A stretch of DNA of 64,000 nucleotides from Streptomyces niveus (GCF_002009175.1 NZ_CP018047.1:4650001-4714000), one strand, 5' to 3'. Shown: positions 18,356 to 27,208, counted from the first letter of the stretch. Made by a program: numbers and translations. Notes: generated from the letters alone by a model not told the origin.

Positions 18356-19539
18356 CCACCGAGACCTCGCCCGCACAGGCCGCCCCGACCCGCGTCGCCG
18401 CGGCCACGGCGACCACCGAGACCGTCCCCTACGCGCACACCCGGCTCCCCGACGCGGACCGTGAACTGCTGCGCGAGGTGCTGTACGAGGTCGGTACCGA
18501 CCCCGAGCAGAAGTTCATACTCGGCCGCCGCACCGCCGAACTGGAGCGGCGGCTGGCCGACCGCGCGGGTGTGCGCGACGTCGTCGCCTGCGCCAGCGGC
18601 ACCGGCGCCCTCGTCCTCGCCCTGCGGGCCGTCGGGGTCGTCCCCGGCGACGAGGTGATCGTGCCCGCCTTCGGCGCGGAACCGCTGGCCGCGACGGTGC
18701 TCGGCGTCGGCGCGGTGCCGGTCTTCGCCGACGTCGACCCGGTGACGATGGTCATGGACCCCGTCGACGCGGAGAGCAGGGTGACGGAGCGCACCCGCGC
18801 GGTCGTCCCCGCCCACACCTTCACGACGATGGCCGACATGCCCGCGATCATGGCCTGGGCACGGCGGCGCGGCATCGCGGTCGTCGAGGACGCCGCGGTT
18901 GCCCAGGGCGCGACCCTGGGCGGCCGGGCGGCCGGCACCTGGGGGGACATCGGGCTCTACTCGTTCTTCCCGGTCAAGCCGTTCGGGATGCCCGGCGAAG
19001 GCGCCGTGGTTCTCTCCGACAACCCCGAACTCGCCACGCTGGTGCGGCGGTTGCGCAACCACGGGCAGGACGGTGTGCAGCGCTTCGTGCACCACGAGGT
19101 CGGTCTCAACAGCCGCTTCGACGAGGTGCTGGCCGGCTACCAGCTCGCCCGGCTGGACCGCGCCGAGGACATGATCGCCCGGCGTGCCGCGATCGCCGCG
19201 CACTACAACTCACGGTTCGCGGCGCTGCGCGGGAGCGGTCTGCTCGCCCCCACCACCGGCGCCGACGGCCAGTGCCACTACGTCTACGCCGTACAGACCA
19301 TCTGCCGGGACTCGCTGGCGGCGCACCTCGCCGCGCACGGCATCGGCAGCCGCGTGTACTACCCGGTCCCGCTGCCGAGGCTGTCCGCCTTCGCCGCGTA
19401 CGCCGGGGAGGGCGCGGACGGACGCCGTCCCGGTACGGAACTGGCGAGCGCGCGCCATCTCGCGCTGCCGCTGAATCTCAATCTGACGGACAGTCAGGTC
19501 GAGCGTACGGCCGACGTGGTCTGCGCCTTCTTCGACTGA
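18352..19539 (+). CDS. Second DegT/DnrJ/EryC1 family aminotransferase
   Basis: A 395-residue paralogue of the preceding gene. PLP lysine is in SFFPVKPFGMPGEGA, with CASGTGALVLALRAVG, DEVIVPAFGAEPLA and VEDAAVAQGATLGG also clear. The substrate-facing residues differ from the first copy (FGAEPL versus FSFFAS; HTFTTMAD versus HLFCQPAD), so it should amine a different ketone. The start ATGA overlaps the first DegT stop. Two tandem aminotransferases imply two amination steps, or one amination and one deamination. A GC-rich 114-bp gap with imperfect CGACCG(C/T) repeats follows before the dehydrogenase. Confidence 0.87.
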   Translation: MTTETSPAQAAPTRVAAATATTETVPYAHTRLPDADRELLREVLYEVGTDPEQKFILGRRTAELERRLADRAGVRDVVACASGTGALVLALRAVGVVPGDEVIVPAFGAEPLAATVLGVGAVPVFADVDPVTMVMDPVDAESRVTERTRAVVPAHTFTTMADMPAIMAWARRRGIAVVEDAAVAQGATLGGRAAGTWGDIGLYSFFPVKPFGMPGEGAVVLSDNPELATLVRRLRNHGQDGVQRFVHHEVGLNSRFDEVLAGYQLARLDRAEDMIARRAAIAAHYNSRFAALRGSGLLAPTTGADGQCHYVYAVQTICRDSLAAHLAAHGIGSRVYYPVPLPRLSAFAAYAGEGADGRRPGTELASARHLALPLNLNLTDSQVERTADVVCAFFD

Positions 19540-19653
19540 CCACCGGCGCGGCCCCCCCCATGCGCGCGGTCGGCCGCTTTCGCCCGACCGCCGTCGCCGA
19601 CCGCTGTCGCCCGACCCTGACCAACTGACCAATCTTCTCCGACGGGAGCAACC

Positions 19654-20919
19654 GTGAAAAGCAAGGTCGTCGTTGTCGGGCAGGGGTACGTGGGCCTGCC
19701 ACTGGCCGTCCGGGCCGCCCAGGCCGGCCACCAGGTGGTCGGCTACGACGTGGACACCGACCGCGTCAAACGGCTCGTCAGCGGTGAGTCCTACGTCGAG
19801 GACATCCCCGACGCACAGCTCGCCGTCCTGCTCGACCGGGGCACCTACCTGCCCACCACCGACCCCACGGACCTCGACGGCTTCGACATCGCCGTCGTCA
19901 CCGTGCCCACCCCGCTGCGGGACGGCGCCCCCGACCTCTCGTACATCGAGTCGGCCGCCCACACCCTCGCCGGCCGGCTGCGCCCCGGCGCGACCGTGGT
20001 CCTGGAGTCGACCACGTACCCCGGCACCACCGTCGAACTGCTCGTCCCGCTGCTGGAGGAGGGCTCGGGCCTTGTCGCCGGCCAGGACTTCCACCTCGGC
20101 TACAGCCCCGAGCGCATCGACCCCGGCAACCCCACCTGGCGCCTGGAGAACACGCCCAAGGTGGTCTCCGGCATCGACTCGGCCTCCCTCACCGCCGTAC
20201 AGGCCTTCTACGACACGATCACCAGCAACACCGTGCCCGTGCGCACGACCGAGGTCGCCGAGCTGTCCAAACTGATCGAGAACACCTTCAGGCACGTCAA
20301 CATCGCCCTGGTCAACGAGATGGCGATGTACGCGCACGAACTCGGCGTCGACGTCTGGGAGGCGCTGGACGCCGCCGCCTCCAAGCCCTTCGGCTTCATG
20401 CGCTTCACCCCCGGCCCCGGGGTCGGCGGCCACTGTCTGCCGGTCGACCCCGAGTACCTGTCCTGGCGGGTCAGGCGCACGCTCGGCCGCAGCTTCCAGT
20501 TCGTCGAACTCGCCAACGAGATCAACGGGCACATGCCCGACCATGTGGTCCAGCGGCTGCTGCTCGCCTTCAACGCCCGCCGCAGGCCGCTGGCCGGCTC
20601 CCGGGTCCTGCTGCTCGGCCTCGCGTACAAGCCGAACACCGGTGACGCCCGCGAGTCGCCCGCGCTGCGCGTGGCGGAGCTGCTGCTCGGTCTCGGCGCC
20701 GAGGTACGCGCGGCCGACCCGTACGTGGTCGAGGCGGTCACCGTGAACAGCAGGCTGACCCGCTGCGACTTCACCGAGGAGGAGCTGGCGGCGGCCGACG
20801 CGGTGGTGCTGCTGACCGACCACGACGCCTTCGACTACGAACTCGTCGCCCGCGCCTCGGACTTCGTCCTGGACTGCCGGCACCGGCTGGAGACCGGCCC
20901 CACCGTCGAAGTCCTCTGA
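19654..20919 (+). CDS. Nucleotide-sugar 6-dehydrogenase (UDP-GlcNAc/UDP-Glc type)
   Basis: A 421-residue four-electron NAD-dependent dehydrogenase oxidising C6 of a UDP-hexose to the uronate. Motifs: VVVVGQGYVGLPLA (NAD), YSPERIDPGN, ELSKLIENTFRHVNIAL, the catalytic cysteine in GPGVGGHCLPVDPEYL, and LLGLAYKPNTGDARESPA. The SPERxDPGN and GGHCLPVDP forms match the WbpA/TviB branch that acts on UDP-GlcNAc better than the Ugd/UDP-glucose branch, an inference from motifs. GTG start follows GGGAG. With the Gfo/Idh and DegT genes this fits a UDP-3-amino-3-deoxy-uronate route. Confidence 0.9.
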   Translation: MKSKVVVVGQGYVGLPLAVRAAQAGHQVVGYDVDTDRVKRLVSGESYVEDIPDAQLAVLLDRGTYLPTTDPTDLDGFDIAVVTVPTPLRDGAPDLSYIESAAHTLAGRLRPGATVVLESTTYPGTTVELLVPLLEEGSGLVAGQDFHLGYSPERIDPGNPTWRLENTPKVVSGIDSASLTAVQAFYDTITSNTVPVRTTEVAELSKLIENTFRHVNIALVNEMAMYAHELGVDVWEALDAAASKPFGFMRFTPGPGVGGHCLPVDPEYLSWRVRRTLGRSFQFVELANEINGHMPDHVVQRLLLAFNARRRPLAGSRVLLLGLAYKPNTGDARESPALRVAELLLGLGAEVRAADPYVVEAVTVNSRLTRCDFTEEELAAADAVVLLTDHDAFDYELVARASDFVLDCRHRLETGPTVEVL

Positions 20920-21005
20920 AGTCCTCCGAGCGGTGATCGGGCGAGCAAGGCGAGCGAGAGACCGGCCGCAATCCGGGCCGTCCAACGGGAGACGGAGACA
21001 CAGAC

Positions 21006-22973
21006 GTGAGTGACGGACATCCGGAGGTCTGCATCGTCGGCGCCGGGCCTCGCGGGCTCTCGGTGCTGGAACGGCTCTGCGTCAACGCGCGCCGGGGCCT
21101 GCCCGGCGGCTCCACCCTCACGGTGCACGTCGTGGACCCGCACCGGCCCGGCGCCGGCGGGGTGTGGCGCACCGACCAGTCCCACCATCTGCTGATGAAC
21201 ACCGTCGCCTCGCAGGTCACGCTGTTCACCGACGAGAGCGTGGAGATCGACGGCGAACTCGCCCCCGGCCCCAGCCTGTACGACTGGGCGGTCGAGACGG
21301 CGGCGGCGCCGGGGGAGGGGACCGGGGAGGCGTACGACGACCAGGTCCGCGCCGAGGCCCGCGACCTCACCCCGGACTCCTACCCGACCCGCGCCTTCTA
21401 CGGCCACTACCTGGAGTGGGTCTTCCGGCACGTCGTCCGCACCGCGCCGACGCATGTGCGCGTCGTCGTCCACCCGTGGCGGGCGGTCCGGCTGGACGGC
21501 GCCCCCGAAGGACCGCAGAGCGTGCACCTCGCCGACGGCTCCCGCGTGGAGGGCCTGGACGCGGTTGTCCTGGCCCAGGGCCATCTCGCCGTCCGGGGCG
21601 GTCCCGGCGAGCATGAACTCGCCGGCTTCGCGCGGGCCCACGCGCTGACGTATGTCCCGCCCGCCAACCCCGCCGACACCGACCTGTCCGCCGTCCGGCC
21701 GGGCGAGGCCGTCGCCCTGCGCGGACTCGGGCTCAACTTCTTCGACCATCTGACGCTGTTCACGCTCGGCCGTGGCGGCACGTACACCCGAAAGGACGGC
21801 CGGCTCGTCTACGGCCCGTCCGGACGCGAACCGCGCCTGTACGCCGCCTCCCGGCGCGGCATCCCGTACCACTCACGGGGCCGCAACCAGAAGGGCGCGC
21901 ACGGCCGGCACATCCCGCGGGTCCTCACCCCGGAGGTGCTGGAGCGGCTGCGCACAGCCGCCCGGCTCGGCGGCGGCCTCGACTTCGGCCGCGACCTGTG
22001 GCCGCTGATCGCCAAGGAGGTCGAGACCGTCTACTACACGGCGCTGCTCGCCCGGCGCGTCGGCGAGCGCGAGGCCGGCCGGTTCGGCGACCGGTATCTG
22101 AAGCCGGCCTGGGGATCGGCCGAGGAGTCCGACCTGCTCGACGCGTACGGCATCGGCCCCGAGGCCCACTGGGACTGGAAGCACCTCTCCCTGCCCCACG
22201 CCGACCAGGGCTTCCGGAGCGTCGGGGACCACCGCGACTGGCTGCTGGACATCCTGCGCCGGGACCTCGCCGAGTCCGAGGCGGGCAACGTCGAAGGCCC
22301 GCTCAAATCCGCCCTCGACGTGCTGCGGGACCTGCGCAACGAGATCCGTCTGGTGGTCGACCACGGCGGACTCACCGGCCGCTCCCACCGCGACGACCTG
22401 GAGCGCTGGTACACCCCGCTCAACGCCTTCCTGTCCATCGGCCCGCCCGCCGCCCGGATCGAGCAGATGATCGCGCTCGTCGAGGCCGGGGTACTGACCG
22501 TCCTCGGCCCGGACATGCGCGTCGGCACCGACCCCGACCGGGGTGTCTTCACCGTCGAGGCACCCGCCGTGCCCGGCTCCGCGACCCGCGTCACCACCCT
22601 GGTCGAGGCCCGGCTGCCCGAGCCCGACCTGCGCCGGACGACCGATCCGCTGCTGATGGACCTGCTGGCCACCGGGCAGTGCCGCCCCTACGCGATAGCC
22701 GACCCGGAACTCGGCGCGTACGAGACCGGCGGCCTGGCCGTCACGCCCCGGCCCTACCGGCTGGTGGACGCCGAGGGCCGCGCCCACCCCCGGCGCTTCG
22801 CCTACGGCGTACCGACCGAGTCCGTGCACTGGGCGACCGCGGCCGGGGTCCGCCCCGGCGTCAACTCGGTGACCCTGGGCGACTCCGACGCGATCGCGCT
22901 GGCCGTCCTGGCCCTGCCCGCGGGCCCGCCCCGGCCTCCGGTGACGGACCACCAGAAGTCCAGGACCACGTGA
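21006..22973 (+). CDS. FAD/NAD(P)-binding monooxygenase, CreE-like (L-aspartate N-oxygenase candidate)
   Basis: A 655-residue flavoprotein with an N-terminal FAD motif VCIVGAGPRGLSVLERL (residues 8-24), which marks the FAD-NAD(P)-binding family annotated PF13454. DQSHHLLMNTVASQVTLFTD and DSYPTRAFYGHYLEWVF are further family segments. Length, family and direct adjacency to a PcaB/fumarase-type lyase match the creE-creD pair. In cremeomycin biosynthesis CreE oxidises L-aspartate to nitrosuccinate and CreD releases nitrous acid. The GTG start has GGGAGACGGAGA upstream. The specific CreE assignment is from memory and context, not an alignment; a generic flavin N-oxygenase is the alternative. Confidence 0.75.
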   Translation: MSDGHPEVCIVGAGPRGLSVLERLCVNARRGLPGGSTLTVHVVDPHRPGAGGVWRTDQSHHLLMNTVASQVTLFTDESVEIDGELAPGPSLYDWAVETAAAPGEGTGEAYDDQVRAEARDLTPDSYPTRAFYGHYLEWVFRHVVRTAPTHVRVVVHPWRAVRLDGAPEGPQSVHLADGSRVEGLDAVVLAQGHLAVRGGPGEHELAGFARAHALTYVPPANPADTDLSAVRPGEAVALRGLGLNFFDHLTLFTLGRGGTYTRKDGRLVYGPSGREPRLYAASRRGIPYHSRGRNQKGAHGRHIPRVLTPEVLERLRTAARLGGGLDFGRDLWPLIAKEVETVYYTALLARRVGEREAGRFGDRYLKPAWGSAEESDLLDAYGIGPEAHWDWKHLSLPHADQGFRSVGDHRDWLLDILRRDLAESEAGNVEGPLKSALDVLRDLRNEIRLVVDHGGLTGRSHRDDLERWYTPLNAFLSIGPPAARIEQMIALVEAGVLTVLGPDMRVGTDPDRGVFTVEAPAVPGSATRVTTLVEARLPEPDLRRTTDPLLMDLLATGQCRPYAIADPELGAYETGGLAVTPRPYRLVDAEGRAHPRRFAYGVPTESVHWATAAGVRPGVNSVTLGDSDAIALAVLALPAGPPRPPVTDHQKSRTT

Positions 22974-23012
22974 AATCATCGCTGGCGAGCGCGAGTTGAC
23001 GAGGAATCAGAT

Positions 23013-24440
23013 ATGACGAGCAGTCAGCCCATGATCGACACGGGGCTTTTCTCGCCGGTCCGGTCGGGCACCCCGGCCGAGGCCGCCACGAGCGACACCG
23101 CGTGCCTCCAGGCCATGCTCGACACCGAAGCCGCCCTGGCACGGGTGCAGGCCCGGCTCGGCACCGTACCCGAGTCCGCCGCCCGAGCCATCGGCGAGGC
23201 CGCGCGGGCCGAACACTTCGACCCGCACGAGCTGGCGGTCCAGGCGCGCGGCGCCGCCAACCCGGTCGTCCCCCTCGTACGGCGGCTGACCGCGCTGGTC
23301 GCCGCCCGGGACGCCGACGCCGCGCACAGCGTCCACCAGGGCTCCACCAGCCAGGACATCCTCGACACCGGCCTCATGCTGGTCGCCGCGCGCACCCTCG
23401 ACCTCGTCCTGGCCGACCTGGACCGCACCGCCGCCGCGCTGGCCGGCCTCGCCGCCCGGCACCGCGACACCCCCATGGCCGCCCGCACACTCGGCCAGCA
23501 CGCCGTCCCGACCACATTCGGCCTCAAGGCGGCCGGCTGGCTCCAGGGCGTGCTCGACGCACGGGACCGGCTGCGCCGGGTGCGCACGCAGGGGCTGCCG
23601 GTCCAACTCGGCGGCGCGGCGGGCACGATGGCCGGATATCTGGAGTACGCGCTCCTGCACGCGCCGGACGCCGCCGCCGACGGCGGGCGGCGCTACATCG
23701 AGGAGCTGCCCGGCGCGCTCGCCGCGGAGCTGGACCTCACCGAACCGCTCGTGCCCTGGCACACCGTCCGTACGCCCCTCGCCGACCTCGGCGCGGCCCT
23801 CGCCCTGCTGACCGGCGCGCTCGGCGGTATCGCGGCCGACGTCCAGCTGCTGTCGCGCACCGAGACGGGCGAGCTGGCGGAACCGGCGGCCGAGGGCCGG
23901 GGCACGTCCTCCGCCATGCCGCACAAACGCAACCCCGCGCTCTCCGCGCTGATCCGCGCCGCCTCCTACCAGGTGCCCTCCCTCGTCGGCACCTTGATGC
24001 AGGTGTCGGTCCACGACGACGAGCGGCCCTCCGGCGCCTGGCACGCCGAATGGCTGCCGCTGCGCGACTGTCTGCGCCTGGCCGGCGGCGCGGCGCACAC
24101 CGCCGCGGAACTGACGGAGGGTCTGACCGTCCACGAGGACCGGATGCTGGCCAATCTGGACCTCACCGGCGGTCTGGTCGTCTCCGAACGGCTCGCGGCG
24201 CTGCTCTCCGTCGAACTCGGCAGGGCGGAGGCGAAGGCGCTGCTCGGCCGCGCGTCGGCGCAGGCCGCCACCTCCGGCAGGCATCTCGCCGATGTCCTGG
24301 CACAGGCCCCCGACCTGGCAGGACGCCGGTCGGCCGACGACCTCCGCAAGCTGTCGGATCCGGCGCACTACACCGGGGCGGCGGGCCAGTTGGTGGACCG
24401 GGTGCTCGGCCGCTTCCGCCTCGACCGGCCCGCCGACTGA
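23013..24440 (+). CDS. Fumarase/adenylosuccinate lyase superfamily protein, CreD-like (nitrosuccinate lyase candidate)
   Basis: A 475-residue lyase. The superfamily signature GTSSAMPHKRNPAL is at residues 297-310 and HQGSTSQDILDTGLM at 108-122, both typical of the PcaB (carboxymuconate cycloisomerase) and adenylosuccinate lyase branch. These enzymes eliminate an amine or leaving group from succinate-type substrates to give fumarate. Directly after a CreE-like flavoprotein, nitrosuccinate lyase (nitrous acid plus fumarate) is the best reading. ATG has GAGGAA 5-10 nt upstream. It is the last gene of the rightward operon, followed by a GAGGAC repeat and a non-coding gap. PcaB itself is unlikely because no protocatechuate genes are present. 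Confidence 0.78.
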   Translation: MTSSQPMIDTGLFSPVRSGTPAEAATSDTACLQAMLDTEAALARVQARLGTVPESAARAIGEAARAEHFDPHELAVQARGAANPVVPLVRRLTALVAARDADAAHSVHQGSTSQDILDTGLMLVAARTLDLVLADLDRTAAALAGLAARHRDTPMAARTLGQHAVPTTFGLKAAGWLQGVLDARDRLRRVRTQGLPVQLGGAAGTMAGYLEYALLHAPDAAADGGRRYIEELPGALAAELDLTEPLVPWHTVRTPLADLGAALALLTGALGGIAADVQLLSRTETGELAEPAAEGRGTSSAMPHKRNPALSALIRAASYQVPSLVGTLMQVSVHDDERPSGAWHAEWLPLRDCLRLAGGAAHTAAELTEGLTVHEDRMLANLDLTGGLVVSERLAALLSVELGRAEAKALLGRASAQAATSGRHLADVLAQAPDLAGRRSADDLRKLSDPAHYTGAAGQLVDRVLGRFRLDRPAD

Positions 24441-24609
24441 CCCGGCGGGTCCGGCGATCGAGGACAGGACAGCGGCCCGGGACGCCCATCGCGGCGCCTG
24501 CCGGGCATTAAGGCTCGCTCGTCAAGATCGAGCCCTGTGTAAGGATGAGACCGTCGCCCGGCAATGGGCCGCGCGGCCCGTATGACTCCCTTTCCCTGGA
24601 TGGTCTTGG
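24441..24609. repeat. Non-coding gap with a CCGGCGATYGAGGAC element and an inverted repeat
   Basis: GTCCGGCGATCGAGGACAGG at 24450-24469 is a copy of the short intergenic repeat also found twice at 30333-30386 and, inverted, near 43541-43566. Further on, GGCTCG (24512-24517) pairs with CGAGCC (24529-24534), a weak terminator or operator. No gene is seen here before the small open frame at 24610. Confidence 0.6.
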
Positions 24610-24810
24610 ATGCAGAGCTCTCAGCGTCGTATCGTCCGAACCGCGCCTCTTCCCGCCGCAGATGAGTCCGTTTCGCGTCCGCAGCACAGCGACCTCTTCC
24701 TGGAGGCGCAGTACACGATCGACCTCCCCCCGCTCGACGAGGAGGAGGAAGCCGACCCCAGCACCGTCACCACCCCCTACCGGGGGAGGCACCCGCATGT
24801 CGCCGGGTGA
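24610..24810 (+). CDS. Possible small acidic protein upstream of PPK2
   Basis: A 66-codon frame overlapping the PPK2 start by 14 bp. The predicted protein has a basic N-terminus and an acidic patch (DLPPLDEEEEADPS). Codon third positions are mostly G/C, especially in the second half, which supports translation. There is no convincing ribosome site before the ATG. If real it would be co-translated with the polyphosphate kinase; otherwise this is PPK2 leader sequence. I do not recognise a family. Confidence 0.4.
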   Translation: MQSSQRRIVRTAPLPAADESVSRPQHSDLFLEAQYTIDLPPLDEEEEADPSTVTTPYRGRHPHVAG

Positions 24811-25783
24811 GGACCGCGAGAAGGTCCTCCTCGACGGGCTGACGGTCGACGACCGGGACCCCCAGCAGCCCGTCCTGCTCGACAAGTCCGGGCGCCCCGT
24901 CCGGACATGGCGGCAGAACTACCCGTACGACAAGAAGATGCGCCGCCGCGAGTACGAGCGGACGAAGCGCACGCTCCAGATCGAACTGCTCAAGTTGCAG
25001 CGCTGGGTGAAGGACACCGGCCAGCGGGTGGTCGTGGTCTGCGAGGGCCGGGACGCGGCGGGCAAGGGCGGCACCATCCAGCGGTTCACCGAGCGGCTCA
25101 ACCCGCGCGGCGCCCGCGTGGTGGCCCTGGAGAAGCCCACGGAGCGAGAAGCGGGGCAGTGGTACTTCCAGCGGTACGTCGCGCATCTGCCCTCGGCCGG
25201 GGAGATCGTCTTCTTCGACCGCTCCTGGTACAACCGGGCCGGTGTCGAGCGGGTGATGGGCTTCTGCACCCCGGCCGAGAACGAGCACTTCCTCCACCAG
25301 GCGCCCCAGTTCGAGCGGATGCTCACCGACGACGGCATCCTGCTGGTCAAGTTCTGGTTCTCGGTCTCGCACGACGAGCAGCGCACCCGCTTCGCGATCC
25401 GGCAGATCGACCCCGTACGGCAGTGGAAGCTCTCGCCCACCGACCTCGCGTCGCTCGACCTCTGGGACGCGTACACCGCCGCCAAGGTCGACATGTTCCG
25501 GGCCACCGACACCGCGTACGCGCCCTGGACCGTGGTCAAGAACAACGACAAGAAGCGGGGACGGCTGGAGGCCATGCGCAGCCTGCTGTGGCGGGTGGAC
25601 TACGACCTGAAGGACGAGTCGGTCGTCGGCGAACCCGACCCGCTCATCGTCGGCCCGGCCGACACCCTGCTCGAAGCGGGGGAGGAGAGCACCGACCTGT
25701 CCCCGACCCCGCTGGCCTCCCGTACCCACGGCCCCGGTGACCACCCACCGAAGCCGAAGACGGAGCCGACGCCGAAGGACTGA
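24797..25783 (+). CDS. ppk2: Polyphosphate kinase 2 family protein
   Basis: A 328-residue PPK2. Walker A is in CEGRDAAGKGGTIQRF and Walker B in VFFDRSWYNRAGVERVMGF; FWFSVSHDEQRTRFAIRQ and YAPWTVVKNNDKKRGRLEA are also diagnostic. PPK2 enzymes move phosphate between polyphosphate and nucleotides, usually favouring NDP/NTP formation. I chose ATG at 24797 because GGGGGAGG lies 8 nt upstream and the conserved region starts soon after. The C-terminal ~40 residues are a Pro/Glu-rich tail. A convergent PLD-family gene follows, and the gap between them has repeated GACCGGTC/GACCGGCC inverted motifs. Confidence 0.93.
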   Translation: MSPGEDREKVLLDGLTVDDRDPQQPVLLDKSGRPVRTWRQNYPYDKKMRRREYERTKRTLQIELLKLQRWVKDTGQRVVVVCEGRDAAGKGGTIQRFTERLNPRGARVVALEKPTEREAGQWYFQRYVAHLPSAGEIVFFDRSWYNRAGVERVMGFCTPAENEHFLHQAPQFERMLTDDGILLVKFWFSVSHDEQRTRFAIRQIDPVRQWKLSPTDLASLDLWDAYTAAKVDMFRATDTAYAPWTVVKNNDKKRGRLEAMRSLLWRVDYDLKDESVVGEPDPLIVGPADTLLEAGEESTDLSPTPLASRTHGPGDHPPKPKTEPTPKD

Positions 25784-25840
25784 CCGGCCGTCGCCGAGGG
25801 GCCGACCGGCCGTGACCGGTCGCCGATCGGCCGGGACCGG

Positions 25841-27001
25841 TCACAGATAGCGGCGGATCGGGACCACGGCCGCCTCCTGGGCCCGCCGCACCAGCGAGCG
25901 CCGCTTCCAGCGGCGCGGACAGATCGGCTCGCTCAGCGTCAGATCCTCTTCGAAGTGTTCGTCCAGCGTGGCCGTGAAGGCCGCGTCCAGCACGGCGAGC
26001 ATGACCTCCTCGTCGTGGTCCAGCGAACGCCGGTTGAAGTTCGTGGACCCGATCAGCGAGGCGATCGAGTCGACGGTGATGATCTTCGCGTGCATCATCG
26101 TCGGCCGGTACTGATGGATCTTCACGCCGCACGCCGTCAGCTGCTCGTAGTACCGCTGACCGGCCAGCAGACAGACCCGCTTGTCCGTGTGCGGCCCCGG
26201 CAGCAGGATCTCCACCGAGACCCCGCGCCGGGCCGTCGCGCACAGCAGCTCGACGAAGTACTCGTCCGGCGCGAAGTACGCCGTGGCCAGCCGTACGCGC
26301 TCCTCGGCCGACTCCAGCATGACCCGGATCAGGGTCTGCATGTCCTGCCAGCCGAAACTGGCCGAACCGCGCACCACCTGCACGATCGCGTCGCCGGGCG
26401 CGTCCTGCGTGACGAACCGGTCCCGCTCGTCGAACATCTCGTCGTGGCACTCCGCCCAGTTCTGGGTGAACGCGGCGGCGATCCCGTCCACCGCGGCCCC
26501 CCGGACCCGTACATGCGTGTCGCGCCACTCGTTCTCGTTCCGCGCGTCGCCGCACCACTCCTCGGCGATGCCCACACCGCCCGTGAACGCGGTCGTCTCG
26601 TCCACGACGAGCACCTTGCGGTGGCAGCGGTGGTTCTGCTTCAGCGGCGAGAGGTACAGCGGCTTGCGGAACCACGCCACCTGCACCCCGGCCCGCTCCA
26701 TCGCCGCCAGCTGGTCCTTCTCGATCAGCCGGCTGCCGAAGCCGTCGAGCAGCAGCCGCACCCGCACACCGGCGGCTGCCCGCTCGCTCAGCGCCCGCGC
26801 GAACTCCTGGGCGATGTCGCCGCGCCAGTAGACGAACGTCATCATGTCGACGGTGTGCTCGGCGCCACGGATGCTCTCCAGCATCGACGCGAAGATCTCG
26901 TCACCGTTGCGCAGCGGGACGAGCGCGTTGCCCTCGGTCATGGCGATACCGATCAGCCGCTCCAGGCGCCGGCGTATGCGCCGGATCTTCTCGGTCGTCA
27001 T
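25841..27001 (-). CDS. Phospholipase D family protein, cardiolipin synthase-like
   Basis: A 386-residue protein with two HKD motifs, HRKVLVVDETTAFTGG and HAKIITVDSIASLIGSTNFN, the paired catalytic sites of the PLD superfamily. EWRDTHVRVRGAAVDGIAAAF between them is typical of bacterial cardiolipin synthases, which join phosphatidyl groups to make cardiolipin. No N-terminal membrane segments are visible, unlike classical ClsA, so it resembles ClsB-type soluble forms. ATG at 27001 has GGAG just upstream; a TTG at 27070 would extend it by 23 residues. It is convergent with PPK2. Confidence 0.88.
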   Translation of the reverse strand: MTTEKIRRIRRRLERLIGIAMTEGNALVPLRNGDEIFASMLESIRGAEHTVDMMTFVYWRGDIAQEFARALSERAAAGVRVRLLLDGFGSRLIEKDQLAAMERAGVQVAWFRKPLYLSPLKQNHRCHRKVLVVDETTAFTGGVGIAEEWCGDARNENEWRDTHVRVRGAAVDGIAAAFTQNWAECHDEMFDERDRFVTQDAPGDAIVQVVRGSASFGWQDMQTLIRVMLESAEERVRLATAYFAPDEYFVELLCATARRGVSVEILLPGPHTDKRVCLLAGQRYYEQLTACGVKIHQYRPTMMHAKIITVDSIASLIGSTNFNRRSLDHDEEVMLAVLDAAFTATLDEHFEEDLTLSEPICPRRWKRRSLVRRAQEAAVVPIRRYL

Positions 27002-27208
27002 GGACTCCGGCGTCGCCGGGTCACCGATCGGCGGCGCGGGCAGGACAGATCTCTGCGGCGGGCAGGACAAGGGGCACCCCTCTCAGGTCGGGTCGGTACC
27101 TGTCCCGGATTCCCCCGCCGCGCCCTGTCACGCAGAGTTCGGCGACACGTGTTCGGCGACACATGTTCAACCGCGGATGTTCAGCCGAGGACGTTCAGCT
27201 GGGGATGT

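Noticed and set aside
23013..24440. Lyase as housekeeping adenylosuccinate lyase or PcaB
   Set aside because: No purine or protocatechuate genes nearby; it is the last gene of a secondary-metabolism operon after a CreE-like flavoprotein.
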